Shown: piece after piece, positions 1-6,606 of the stretch
Numbering within the stretch: position 1 is the stretch's first letter
How the letters are laid out: the number at the start of each line of letters is the position of its first letter
Source of the DNA: JAAGZL01 sp050290785
GTDB taxonomy: Bacteria; Pseudomonadota; Gammaproteobacteria; Chromatiales; Chromatiaceae
Length of the DNA: 17,506 nt
Direction: 5' to 3'
Assembly (NCBI GenBank): GCA_050290785.1
Contig: JBNKIR010000002.1
Coordinates: forward strand, 1 to 17,506
Notes under the pieces: model-generated
Databases searched by the model: none
Told to the model about the DNA's origin: nothing
Seen by the model: only the letters and a program-made list of their open reading frames with translations
Position numbers and translations under genes: made by a program

Positions 1-284
1 TTGATCTTGGGTTTCTTCGGATGCCTGCGATAGAAGGCCGCCACGTTACCTATGGAGTGGACGAAGTCGGCGCTGTTTTTCTCGCATATTGCCTCTATCA
101 TCGCCTTTTTCGCATCCCGGTCTCCACCGCCCAGTTTGACCTTGATGAGCTCATGGGCGTCCAGTGCGACATCGATCTCGTTGATCACCCCATCGCTCAG
201 GCCATGCTGGCCAATCGTGACCACGGGTTTGAGATGATGGACCAGTTTCTTTAAGCTACGGCGCTGTTGCTCGGTTATTGCCAT
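1..284 (-). CDS. yhbY: YhbY-family CRM-domain RNA-binding protein (3' end beyond window)
   Basis: The reading frame starts at ATG (284-282) and stays open to the left edge, giving 94 complete codons; the E. coli protein has 97, so only a few C-terminal residues are missing. It begins MAITEQQRRSLKKLVHHLKP, and contains the family signature VTIGQHGLSDGVINEID, a central HELIKVKLGG segment and the C-terminal FYRRHPKKPKI stretch. YhbY/CRM-domain proteins are small basic RNA binders associated with pre-50S ribosomal particles. A purine-rich GAGAGACG lies just upstream of the ATG. The gene is divergent from rlmE across 149 bp, the conserved gammaproteobacterial arrangement, which links it to ribosome assembly. 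Product identity is confident; the exact end cannot be seen. Confidence 0.93.
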   Translation of the reverse strand, partial: MAITEQQRRSLKKLVHHLKPVVTIGQHGLSDGVINEIDVALDAHELIKVKLGGGDRDAKKAMIEAICEKNSADFVHSIGNVAAFYRRHPKKPKI

Positions 285-308
285 TGTCGTCTCTCGGGAA
301 AAATGGCG

Positions 309-343
309 ATTATAGCCCAATTTCGTATCTGGGCCTGATTATA
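309..343 (-). promoter_or_regulatory. two possible -10 hexamers for yhbY
   Basis: Read on the minus strand, perfect TATAAT hexamers occur at 314-309 and 343-338 in the yhbY leader. Neither has a convincing -35 element 16-18 bp upstream, so these are candidates only. I saw no clear plus-strand promoter for rlmE in the same spacer. Confidence 0.25.
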
Positions 344-433
344 CTGCACCTGTTAATATAGAATTACCCCGGTAACCCACTGGGGTTTGAGAATCGTCAC
401 TACAACCTGTTACCTGATCTGATAGATTGAAGC

Positions 434-1054
434 ATGAAACGAAGCAAAAGCAGCCGACGCTGGCTTGATCGCCATTTTAAGGATGAGTTCGTCCAGAAGT
501 CCCAGAAGGAGGGGTTTCGCTCCCGTGCGGTGTATAAGCTGCAGGAGATACAGGAGCGCGACCGTCTGATAAAGCAGGGGCAGGTGGTGGTGGACCTGGG
601 TGCGGCACCTGGCGGTTGGTCCCAGTACGCCCAGAAGCTGGTCGGATCCAAGGGCAGGGTGGTGGCCCTGGACATATTGCCGATGGATCCGATCGACGGG
701 GTGGCATTTATCCAGGGGGATTTCCGGGAAGAGGCGGTGTTGGCGCAGTTGCAGGGGTTGCTGGACGGCTCCGCCGTAGATCTTGTTATTTCGGATATGG
801 CCCCCAATGTAACTGGTATGGCGGCTGTAGATCAGCCCAGGTCCATGTATCTGTGTGAATTAGCCCTTGATTTTGCGCGGAATTATCTGAAACCTGGTGG
901 TTCCATGGCGGTCAAACTGTTTCAGGGAGAGGGTTTCGATCAGTATGTGCGCGAACTGCGCACCTCCTTTGACAAGGTGGTTACCAGGAAGCCCAAGGCA
1001 TCCAGACCCAAAAGCAGAGAGGTCTATCTGGTGGCGACAGGTTTCAAGGGGTAG
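434..1054 (+). CDS. rlmE: 23S rRNA 2'-O-ribose U2552 methyltransferase RlmE (RrmJ/FtsJ)
   Basis: This 206-aa protein uses S-adenosylmethionine to methylate the 2'-OH of the A-loop uridine of 23S rRNA late in 50S assembly (known for the family). The SAM-binding motif VVDLGAAPGGWSQ spans about residues 52-64, followed by VVALDILPM (76-84) and VISDMAPNVTG (118-128). The K-D-K-E catalytic tetrad is visible as K35, D121, K161 and E196, each exactly three residues before its E. coli counterpart (38/124/164/199). Length matches the family (E. coli about 209). The start is the ATG at 434, which gives the usual basic MKRSKSSRRWL N-terminus; no strong Shine-Dalgarno is visible. It is followed at 108 bp by ftsH, the usual partner. 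Confidence 0.97.
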   Translation: MKRSKSSRRWLDRHFKDEFVQKSQKEGFRSRAVYKLQEIQERDRLIKQGQVVVDLGAAPGGWSQYAQKLVGSKGRVVALDILPMDPIDGVAFIQGDFREEAVLAQLQGLLDGSAVDLVISDMAPNVTGMAAVDQPRSMYLCELALDFARNYLKPGGSMAVKLFQGEGFDQYVRELRTSFDKVVTRKPKASRPKSREVYLVATGFKG

Positions 1055-1097
1055 ATGGACCGGGAGGGCGATCTCCGGAAAATATGCGGGAATTTCA

Positions 1098-1126
1098 ATT
1101 AAACTATGGCTATATAATAGTTTAAT
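1098..1126 (+). promoter_or_regulatory. AT-rich 10-bp inverted repeat with TATAAT, upstream of ftsH
   Basis: ATTAAACTAT (1098-1107) and ATAGTTTAAT (1117-1126) form a perfect 10-bp inverted repeat around a 9-nt spacer. A perfect TATAAT (1113-1118) overlaps the spacer and the right arm, about 45 bp before the ftsH start. I see no good -35. It could be an operator-like dyad over a promoter for ftsH or a weak RNA hairpin; the function is inferred, the dyad is seen directly. Confidence 0.4.
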
Positions 1127-1162
1127 AACTGATATCTAGATGGTTCGGCAGAGGATTAGACA

Positions 1163-3082
1163 TTGAACGACTTGGTAAAAAATCTGATTTTATGGGTAAT
1201 CATCGCGATCGTCCTGATGTCAGTGTTTAACAATTTTAATGCCCAGAAGGTGAGCTCCTCCAGCATGAAGTACTCAGAGTTCATCTCTGATGTGAGGTCT
1301 GGATCGGTCGAGTCGGTGAAGATCACCGGCAATACCATAGAGGGAAAGCTCCGCTCCGGGGATACCTTTGTGACCGAGAGCCCTGGTGATGACGGGCTGG
1401 TCGGCGATCTGCTGAACAACAACGTTCAGATCACTGCGGTCCCGCCGGAGAAGCCGTCCCTGCTGGTGACCGTTCTCCTCAACTGGTTCTTCCCAATCTT
1501 GTTACTGGTGGTGTTCTGGATCTTCATCTCCCGTCAGATGCAGGGCGGAGGGGGTGGCCGTGGCGCCATGTCCTTTGGCAAGAGTAAGGCCCGCATGCTC
1601 ACCGAGGATCAGGTAAAGGTGACCTTTGCCGATGTGGCCGGGGTGGAGGAGGCCAAGGAGGAGGTCTCCGAGATGGTGGAGTTTCTGCGTGATCCAGGCA
1701 AGTTCCAGAAGCTGGGCGGCAAGATTCCCCGTGGTGTCCTTATGGTTGGCTCCCCCGGTACCGGTAAGACCCTCCTGGCCCGCGCCATCGCCGGCGAGGC
1801 CAAGGTGCCGTTCTTCACCATCTCCGGATCTGACTTTGTAGAGATGTTTGTGGGCGTGGGCGCGTCCCGTGTGCGGGATATGTTCGAACAGGCCAAGAAG
1901 CACGCACCCTGTATCATCTTTATCGACGAGATCGACGCCGTGGGCAGACACCGTGGTGCCGGTCTGGGCGGCGGTCATGATGAGCGGGAACAGACCCTGA
2001 ACCAGTTGCTGGTTGAGATGGACGGATTTGAGGGCAACGAGGGCGTTATCGTGATTGCCGCGACCAACCGTCCTGACGTATTGGATCCGGCGTTGCTGCG
2101 TCCGGGCCGCTTCGACCGTCAGGTGGTGGTGCCGCTGCCGGACATCCGTGGTCGCGAACAGATCCTCAAGGTGCATATGCGCAAGGTGCCGATCTCGGAA
2201 GATGTGAATCCTGCCCTGATCGCCCGTGGTACCCCGGGATTCTCCGGCGCCGATCTGGCCAATCTGGTCAACGAGGCCGCCCTGTTCGCGGCGCGTGGAA
2301 ACAAGCGCCTGGTCGATATGTCGGATATGGAAAAGGCCAAAGACAAGATCATGATGGGCACCGAGCGCCGTTCCATGGTCATGAGCGACGACGAGAAGAA
2401 GCTGACCGCCTATCATGAGGCCGGCCACGCTATCGTGGGTCGTCTGGTTCCATCCCATGACCCTGTATATAAGGTGAGCATAATACCGCGTGGCCGCGCC
2501 CTGGGTGTGACCATGTTTTTGCCGGAAGAGGATCGCTATAGCGCGAGCAGGGAGCATCTGGAGAGTCAGATCTCCAGCCTGTTCGGTGGACGTATCGCCG
2601 AGGAGATCACCTTCGGTAGGGACAAGATCACCACCGGCGCGTCTAATGACATCAAGCGGGCGACAGAGATAGCCCGTAACATGGTTACCAAGTGGGGGCT
2701 TTCGGACAAGCTGGGCCCCCTGGCCTATGGAGAGGAGGAGGAAGAGGTGTTCCTCGGCCGTTCCGTGACCCAGCACAAGAATATCTCGGATGAGACGGCC
2801 CACGCCATCGATAGCGAGATCAGAGAGGTTATCGACCGTAACTATGAACGTTCGGAAGATATCCTCAAGGCGAACCTGGATAAGCTGGAGATGATGGCCC
2901 AGGCCCTGATCAAATATGAGACCATCGATTCCAATCAGATCGATGACATCATGTCCGGCAAGACACCGAGGGAACCGGAAGACTGGAACAACTCTGAACC
3001 CAAGTCCGGTGGCGGTGTCGGGGTCGAGTCAGATAAAGAGGACCCTGCGGGTGAGATCGGAGGTCCGGCCGGACAGCACTGA
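1163..3082 (+). CDS. ftsH: ATP-dependent zinc metalloprotease FtsH
   Basis: This 639-aa inner-membrane AAA+ protease degrades misfolded membrane proteins and regulatory substrates such as LpxC (family knowledge). Membrane segments lie at about residues 7-23 and 100-122, with a periplasmic stretch between. The AAA domain has Walker A GSPGTGKT (196-203; many homologues have GPPGTGKT), pore motif FVG (229-231), Walker B IIFIDEID (251-258) and the SRH ending RPGRFDR (313-319). The zinc site is HEAGH (418-422) with D496 as the likely third ligand. The C-terminal ~35 residues are Gly/Glu-rich and probably disordered. The start is TTG at 1163: an in-frame TAG lies two codons upstream, GAGGA (1151-1155) is well spaced, and MNDLVKNLILWVIIAIVLMSVF aligns with the E. 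coli N-terminus when taken in parts. folP follows after 15 bp. Confidence 0.98.
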   Translation: MNDLVKNLILWVIIAIVLMSVFNNFNAQKVSSSSMKYSEFISDVRSGSVESVKITGNTIEGKLRSGDTFVTESPGDDGLVGDLLNNNVQITAVPPEKPSLLVTVLLNWFFPILLLVVFWIFISRQMQGGGGGRGAMSFGKSKARMLTEDQVKVTFADVAGVEEAKEEVSEMVEFLRDPGKFQKLGGKIPRGVLMVGSPGTGKTLLARAIAGEAKVPFFTISGSDFVEMFVGVGASRVRDMFEQAKKHAPCIIFIDEIDAVGRHRGAGLGGGHDEREQTLNQLLVEMDGFEGNEGVIVIAATNRPDVLDPALLRPGRFDRQVVVPLPDIRGREQILKVHMRKVPISEDVNPALIARGTPGFSGADLANLVNEAALFAARGNKRLVDMSDMEKAKDKIMMGTERRSMVMSDDEKKLTAYHEAGHAIVGRLVPSHDPVYKVSIIPRGRALGVTMFLPEEDRYSASREHLESQISSLFGGRIAEEITFGRDKITTGASNDIKRATEIARNMVTKWGLSDKLGPLAYGEEEEEVFLGRSVTQHKNISDETAHAIDSEIREVIDRNYERSEDILKANLDKLEMMAQALIKYETIDSNQIDDIMSGKTPREPEDWNNSEPKSGGGVGVESDKEDPAGEIGGPAGQH

Positions 3083-3097
3083 TCGATAGACCCAAAC

Positions 3098-3934
3098 ATG
3101 ATTCTGGACTGCGCAGGAATGCCGCTGGATCTCTCCCATCCCCAGGTGATGGGGATCCTGAACATCACCCCCGATTCGTTCTCCGACGGGGGTGATTTCA
3201 TTGCGCCTGATGCTGCCATCCTCCACGCAGAGCAGATGTTGCGTGATGGCGCCGCCATCATTGATATCGGCGGCGAGTCGACCCGTCCCGGGGCCGAGGC
3301 CGTCTCCGAGCAGGAGGAGCTGGATCGGGTGATCCCGGTCATCGAGGCGATCAGGCAGAGGCTGTCCGTAATCATATCCATAGATTCCAGCAAGCCCGCG
3401 GTGATGCGGGAGGCTGTGGCGGCCGGGGCCGGCCTGATCAATGATGTGATGGCGTTGCAACTGCCGGGGGCCATGCAGGCGGCCCGGGAGATGAGTGTGC
3501 CGGTCTGTCTCATGCACATGCAGGGAGAGCCGCGCACCATGCAGCAGAACCCGGAGTATGGCGATGTGGTCTCTGACATCATGCGGTTTTTCAAGCGGCG
3601 GGTGGAGGCGTGTGTTACGGCCGGCATCCCCAGAGAGAGGTTGTTGCTGGATCCGGGATTCGGTTTTGGCAAGACCCTGGAGCACAACCTTACCCTGCTG
3701 CGACGCCTGGATGAGTTCGGCAGCATCGGCCTGCCGCTGTTGGTGGGGATATCCCGCAAGTCCATGATCGGGGCCATCCTGGATGGCGCCCCGGTGGGTG
3801 ATCGTCTCTACGGCGGTCTGGCAGCGGCGGTGCTGGCCCTGGAGAAGGGTGCTGCCATCATCCGGGTGCATGATGTAAGGCAGACGGCAGATGCCCTGAA
3901 GGTGGTCAATGCCGTTCGTTACGGTGTCGCTTAA
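3098..3934 (+). CDS. folP: dihydropteroate synthase FolP
   Basis: This 278-aa cytosolic enzyme joins p-aminobenzoate to 6-hydroxymethyl-dihydropterin diphosphate in folate synthesis and is the sulfonamide target. The TIM-barrel loops are all recognisable: MGILNITPDSFSDGG (18-32, with N22 for Mg/diphosphate), GGESTRPGA (58-66, with T62 and R63), IDSSKP (95-100, D96), LINDV (113-117, N115), LLDPGFGFGKT (183-193, D185), ISRKSMIG (218-225, K221) and RVHDV (256-260). Up to K221 the numbering is identical to E. coli. It starts 15 bp after the ftsH stop, so the two are almost certainly cotranscribed, the conserved ftsH-folP-glmM order. No strong ribosome-binding site is visible. Confidence 0.97.
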   Translation: MILDCAGMPLDLSHPQVMGILNITPDSFSDGGDFIAPDAAILHAEQMLRDGAAIIDIGGESTRPGAEAVSEQEELDRVIPVIEAIRQRLSVIISIDSSKPAVMREAVAAGAGLINDVMALQLPGAMQAAREMSVPVCLMHMQGEPRTMQQNPEYGDVVSDIMRFFKRRVEACVTAGIPRERLLLDPGFGFGKTLEHNLTLLRRLDEFGSIGLPLLVGISRKSMIGAILDGAPVGDRLYGGLAAAVLALEKGAAIIRVHDVRQTADALKVVNAVRYGVA

Positions 3935-3939
3935 TGGTT

Positions 3940-3945
3940 TATAAT
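3940..3945 (+). promoter_or_regulatory. possible -10 element upstream of glmM
   Basis: A perfect TATAAT begins 5 bp after the folP stop codon. The -35 position reads only CGTTAC/TTCGTT-like sequence, so a separate glmM promoter is possible but weakly supported. Confidence 0.2.
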
Positions 3946-3959
3946 TCGCAGATTATGTA

Positions 3960-4027
3960 TGTAGGAGCCCGGTCCTCCGGGCGATTGTATGGGATGGTTC
4001 CTTCGTCCACAGGAGTGGGCTCCTACA
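3960..4027. repeat. inverted pair of REP-type elements (BIME-like)
   Basis: Two about 25-bp elements face each other. Copy 1 (3960-3984, plus) reads TGTAGGAGCCC then TCCT then a GGGCGA end, with an internal GCCCGG-TCCT-CCGGGC hairpin (3967-3982). Copy 2 (4027-4003, minus) has the same TGTAGGAGCCC head, the same TCCT loop flanked by CCAC/GTGG, and a GGACGA end. The outer arms ATGTAGGAGCCC (3959-3970) and its complement (4017-4028) pair perfectly over 12 bp. This is the architecture of bacterial REP/BIME sequences, which are usually dispersed genome-wide by RAYT transposases. It lies between folP and glmM, where it could stabilise the upstream mRNA or dampen glmM readthrough. Confidence 0.8.
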
Positions 4028-4058
4028 TGTATTTGATACAGCATAGCGGGGACAGATT

Positions 4059-5402
4059 TTGACTAGAAGATATTTCGGTACGGATGGTATTCGCGGACGG
4101 GTGGGGGAAGGCAAGATCACCCCGGAATTTGTCCTGAAGCTGGGCTGGGCCACCGGGCGTGTGTTCGGTCAGCAGGCCGGCAGCAAGGTGCTGGTGGGCA
4201 AGGACACCAGGATCTCCGGATACATGCTGGAGTCGGCCCTGGAGGCCGGACTCGCCTCCGCCGGGGTGAATACCCATCTGTTGGGTCCCATGCCGACCCC
4301 GGCCATCGCCTATCTGACCCGCACCCTGCATGCCCAGGCCGGTATCGTGATCAGTGCCTCCCACAATCCGCACTATGACAACGGCATCAAATTTTTCTCG
4401 GCGGACGGTAAAAAGCTGCCGGACGAGGTGGAGCTGGCCATAGAGCGGGAGCTCGACCAGCAGATGACCACGGTGGAGTCCGGACGATTGGGTAAGGCCT
4501 TTCGTGTCACCGACGCGGCCGGCCGTTATATAGAGTTTTGTAAGGGCACCACACCGTGGGAGATCTCCTTCCACGGTATGAAGATAGTGGTGGACTGCGC
4601 CAACGGCGCCACCTACCACATCGCGCCCTATGTGTTCGAGGAGCTGGGGGCCGAGGTCATAGCCATCGGTGACAAACCGGACGGACTGAATATCAACGCC
4701 GGGGTCGGTTCCACCCACATCGACAATCTGCGCCAGGAGGTCCTGGCCCACCGGGCGGATCTGGGGATTGCCCTGGATGGTGACGGTGACCGGGTGATCA
4801 TGGTGGACGGTGATGGCAATGTGGTGGATGGCGATGACATCCTCTATGTCATTGCCCAGGCCAGGCAGAACAACGGCGGCCTGACCGGTTCCGTGGTGGG
4901 AACCGTCATGACCAACCTGGGTCTGGAACATGCCCTGGCCGGTCTGGGAATCGGTCTGGAACGGGTCCAGGTGGGAGATCGCTGCATTATGGAGCGGCTG
5001 GAGGCCGAGGGCTGGGTCCTGGGGGGAGAGCCGTCCGGGCATATCATCTGTCTGGATCGCACTACCACGGGTGACGGCATCGTCTCGGCCCTACAGGTCC
5101 TCTCGGAGGTGGTGCGTTCCGGCAAGAGCCTGGCGGATCTGCACCGTGCCGTAGTCAAATATCCCCAGGAACTGATCAATGTGCGCCTGGAAAACGGTGT
5201 GGATGTAATGGGTTCCAGCGTTATGCAGGAAGCGGTGCGCGACGCCGAGTCCGAGCTGTCCGATCAGGGCCGGGTCCTGTTGCGGCCTTCCGGCACTGAG
5301 CCCCTGATCAGGGTGATGGTGGAGGGTAGCGATCAGTCCCAGGTGAAACAGCTATCTGAAAGACTGGCTGAGGTGGCGCGGGGGTTGGTCAGCGCGGGAT
5401 AG
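4059..5402 (+). CDS. glmM: phosphoglucosamine mutase GlmM
   Basis: This 447-aa enzyme interconverts glucosamine-6-phosphate and glucosamine-1-phosphate on the way to UDP-GlcNAc for peptidoglycan and lipopolysaccharide. The N-terminus RRYFGTDGIRG is the family hallmark. The catalytic phosphoserine loop ISASHNPHYDNGIKFF places the active Ser at 101. The Mg site DGDGDR is at 240-245, the sugar loop GGEPSGH at 322-328 and the phosphate loop RPSGTEP at 409-415, so all four domains are complete. The start is TTG at 4059: an in-frame TAG lies five codons upstream, no ATG is available, and GGGGA (4048-4052) sits 6 bp away. It follows folP after 124 bp that hold a REP pair. The usual downstream secG region is absent; folE2 converges instead. 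Confidence 0.97.
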   Translation: MTRRYFGTDGIRGRVGEGKITPEFVLKLGWATGRVFGQQAGSKVLVGKDTRISGYMLESALEAGLASAGVNTHLLGPMPTPAIAYLTRTLHAQAGIVISASHNPHYDNGIKFFSADGKKLPDEVELAIERELDQQMTTVESGRLGKAFRVTDAAGRYIEFCKGTTPWEISFHGMKIVVDCANGATYHIAPYVFEELGAEVIAIGDKPDGLNINAGVGSTHIDNLRQEVLAHRADLGIALDGDGDRVIMVDGDGNVVDGDDILYVIAQARQNNGGLTGSVVGTVMTNLGLEHALAGLGIGLERVQVGDRCIMERLEAEGWVLGGEPSGHIICLDRTTTGDGIVSALQVLSEVVRSGKSLADLHRAVVKYPQELINVRLENGVDVMGSSVMQEAVRDAESELSDQGRVLLRPSGTEPLIRVMVEGSDQSQVKQLSERLAEVARGLVSAG

Positions 5403-5464
5403 CCAGGTGGTTCGGATATTCCCGGTTCCCACGGTCTCTGTGGGAGCTTTAGATGGCTATCCCG
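5395..5464. repeat. nested inverted repeats spanning the glmM stop codon
   Basis: CGGGATAGCCA (5395-5405), which contains the glmM TAG stop, is perfectly complementary to TGGCTATCCCG (5454-5464). Inside the 48-nt loop, TCCCAC (5427-5432) pairs with GTGGGA (5440-5445). The inner TGTGGGAGC resembles a REP head. It may act as a glmM 3' structure or be a degenerate REP unit; there is no U-tract. Confidence 0.55.
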
Positions 5465-5483
5465 ATGCAAAACCGTTGCGCCA

Positions 5484-5502
5484 CTTCTCCCTGAGGGAGA
5501 AG
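5484..5502. repeat. short palindrome CTTCTCCC-TGA-GGGAGAAG
   Basis: An 8-bp perfect inverted repeat with a TGA loop. Its core (CTCCC-nGA-GGGAG) is shared with the larger hairpin at 5552-5590, so the two look like related copies of a dispersed palindromic element. Confidence 0.6.
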
Positions 5503-5551
5503 GGCAGGACGAGGGATAAATAAAGACCAAAGCGTTGGTTGTTCAGATCCC

Positions 5552-5590
5552 CTCACTCCCCCCTCTCCCAGAGGGAGAGGGGGGAGTGAG
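5552..5590. terminator. 18-bp perfect hairpin between convergent glmM and folE2
   Basis: CTCACTCCCCCCTCTCCC (5552-5569) and its exact complement (5573-5590) flank an AGA loop, giving a very stable GC-rich stem. It lacks a proper U-tract in either direction (TAGAATAATTATTTG follows on the plus strand), so it may be a bidirectional terminator or mRNA 3' stabiliser. Equally, it may be a repetitive palindrome of the CCCTCTCCC...GGGAGAGGG type common in proteobacterial spacers. Confidence 0.55.
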
Positions 5591-5600
5591 TAGAATAATT

Positions 5601-5630
5601 ATTTGCGTTTGTTAGCGTTCATTCGCGGAC
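5601..5630. repeat. three tandem 10-bp units, consensus nTTnGCGttn
   Basis: ATTTGCGTTT, GTTAGCGTTC and ATTCGCGGAC follow each other directly, sharing TTnGCG at 10-bp spacing. They sit 10 bp before the folE2 stop codon, in the part of the 5403-5639 spacer not occupied by hairpins. The function is unknown; similar GCGTT/ATTCGCGGAC-rich stretches occur as dispersed spacer repeats. Confidence 0.4.
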
Positions 5631-5639
5631 TACTCTTAA

Positions 5640-6449
5640 TTAATCCGCTTCTTTATCGTGCTCGATCAGGGCGTAGGCCGAGTGGTTATGGATGGACTCG
5701 AAGTTCTCCGATTCCACCACATAGGCGCTGATGCGTTCATCCTGGTTCAGGCGTATGGAGACGTCACGCACCATGTCCTCGACAAACTTAGGGTTGTCAT
5801 AGGCGCGCTCGGTTACATGCTTTTCGTCCGGACGCTTCAGCAGACCGAACAGTTCGCATGAGGCCTCGGATTCCACCAGTTCGATAATCTCCTCGATCCA
5901 GACAAAACCCTTTATCTTGGCCTGAACCGTGACATGGGAGCGCTGATTGTGGGCGCCGCGGTCGGATATCTTCTTGGAGCAGGGGCAGAGGCTGGTTACC
6001 GGCACCACCACGCGGATGATCATGGTCGGTTCGCCGTTGTGGATCTCTCCGATCAGGGATACGTCGTAGTCCAGCAGGCTGTTTACCTTGGAGACCGGGG
6101 CCTGTTTGTTGATGAAGTATGGGAAGTTCATCTCGATATGGCCGGATTGCGCCTCCAGCCGTTCGGCCATCTCCAGCAGCATGTCGTTGAATGACTCTAC
6201 GCCGATCTCGGTGTCGTGGGCGTTCAGGATCTCCACGAAACGGGACATGTGGGTGCCCTTGAAGTTGTGGGGAAGATTCACGTACATATTGAAGTTGGCG
6301 ATGGTATGCTGCTCTCCGCCGCTACGGTCCTTGACCCTGACCGGATGGCGTATGTCCTTGATTCCCACCTTATTTATCGCAATATGGCGGGTGTCCTTAC
6401 TGCTCTGAACATCGGCAATATCTGTCTCTTTTGTAACACATTCCGTCAA
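5640..6449 (-). CDS. folE2: GTP cyclohydrolase FolE2 (type IB)
   Basis: This 269-aa enzyme converts GTP to 7,8-dihydroneopterin triphosphate, the first step of folate and related pterin synthesis, using the tunnelling-fold GCYH-IB scaffold, which tolerates metals other than zinc. Diagnostic stretches are NKVGIKDIRHPV (26-37), PVTSLCPCSKKIS (150-162, with C155 as likely metal ligand), GAHNQRSHV (165-173, H167) and RPDEKHVTERAYDNPKFVED (206-225, with E209 a candidate ligand). Start is TTG at 6449-6447: the frame has a TAG five codons upstream, AGAGGA lies 8 bp away, and the first internal ATG is at residue 55. It converges with glmM. A promoter is visible upstream, separating it from ispA. I saw no clear Zur-type dyad, though folE2 is zinc-regulated in many bacteria. 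Confidence 0.95.
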   Translation of the reverse strand: MTECVTKETDIADVQSSKDTRHIAINKVGIKDIRHPVRVKDRSGGEQHTIANFNMYVNLPHNFKGTHMSRFVEILNAHDTEIGVESFNDMLLEMAERLEAQSGHIEMNFPYFINKQAPVSKVNSLLDYDVSLIGEIHNGEPTMIIRVVVPVTSLCPCSKKISDRGAHNQRSHVTVQAKIKGFVWIEEIIELVESEASCELFGLLKRPDEKHVTERAYDNPKFVEDMVRDVSIRLNQDERISAYVVESENFESIHNHSAYALIEHDKEAD

Positions 6450-6515
6450 GGTCTGGATCCTCTAAAACTGGTCTGGTGCCGGGGGGTGATCTCCCAACAT
6501 TCGGAAAAGCCCTAC

Positions 6516-6544
6516 ATTATGAGTCTAGCAAAGTCGCTGCGCAA
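6516..6544 (-). promoter_or_regulatory. sigma70-like promoter for folE2
   Basis: On the minus strand TTGCGC (6544-6539) is separated by exactly 17 bp from CATAAT (6521-6516). The -10 matches consensus at five of six positions. It lies about 67-95 bp before the folE2 start in the 157-bp spacer after ispA, so folE2 probably has its own transcript. Confidence 0.5.
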
Positions 6545-6606
6545 CCCAAGATAGATGCGTGAATTGACAAAATATTGTGGTATCGGTGTGAAATGAAAGG
6601 ATTGGG

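Noticed and set aside
196..203. FtsH Walker A with Ser instead of Pro (residues 196-203)
   Set aside because: The P-loop GSPGTGKT keeps all catalytic residues, and this variant, as I recall, occurs in other gammaproteobacterial FtsH proteins; not an anomaly. The coordinates given are residue numbers.
1502..2803. 433-codon open frame antisense to ftsH
   Set aside because: It lies fully inside a confident FtsH gene, has low-complexity His/Gln/Gly-rich composition typical of antisense frames in GC-biased genes, and shows no recognisable domain.
3960..4027. Riboswitch or glmS-like ribozyme in the glmM leader
   Set aside because: The structure is fully explained by two inverted REP-type units; no riboswitch core motif was seen.
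4023..5042. 339-codon open frame antisense to glmM
   Set aside because: It overlaps the confident GlmM coding sequence and has composition expected of an antisense shadow.
6450..6606. Zur-box upstream of folE2
   Set aside because: folE2 is often zinc-regulated, but no A/T-rich palindrome of the Zur type was found; only a sigma70-like promoter is visible.
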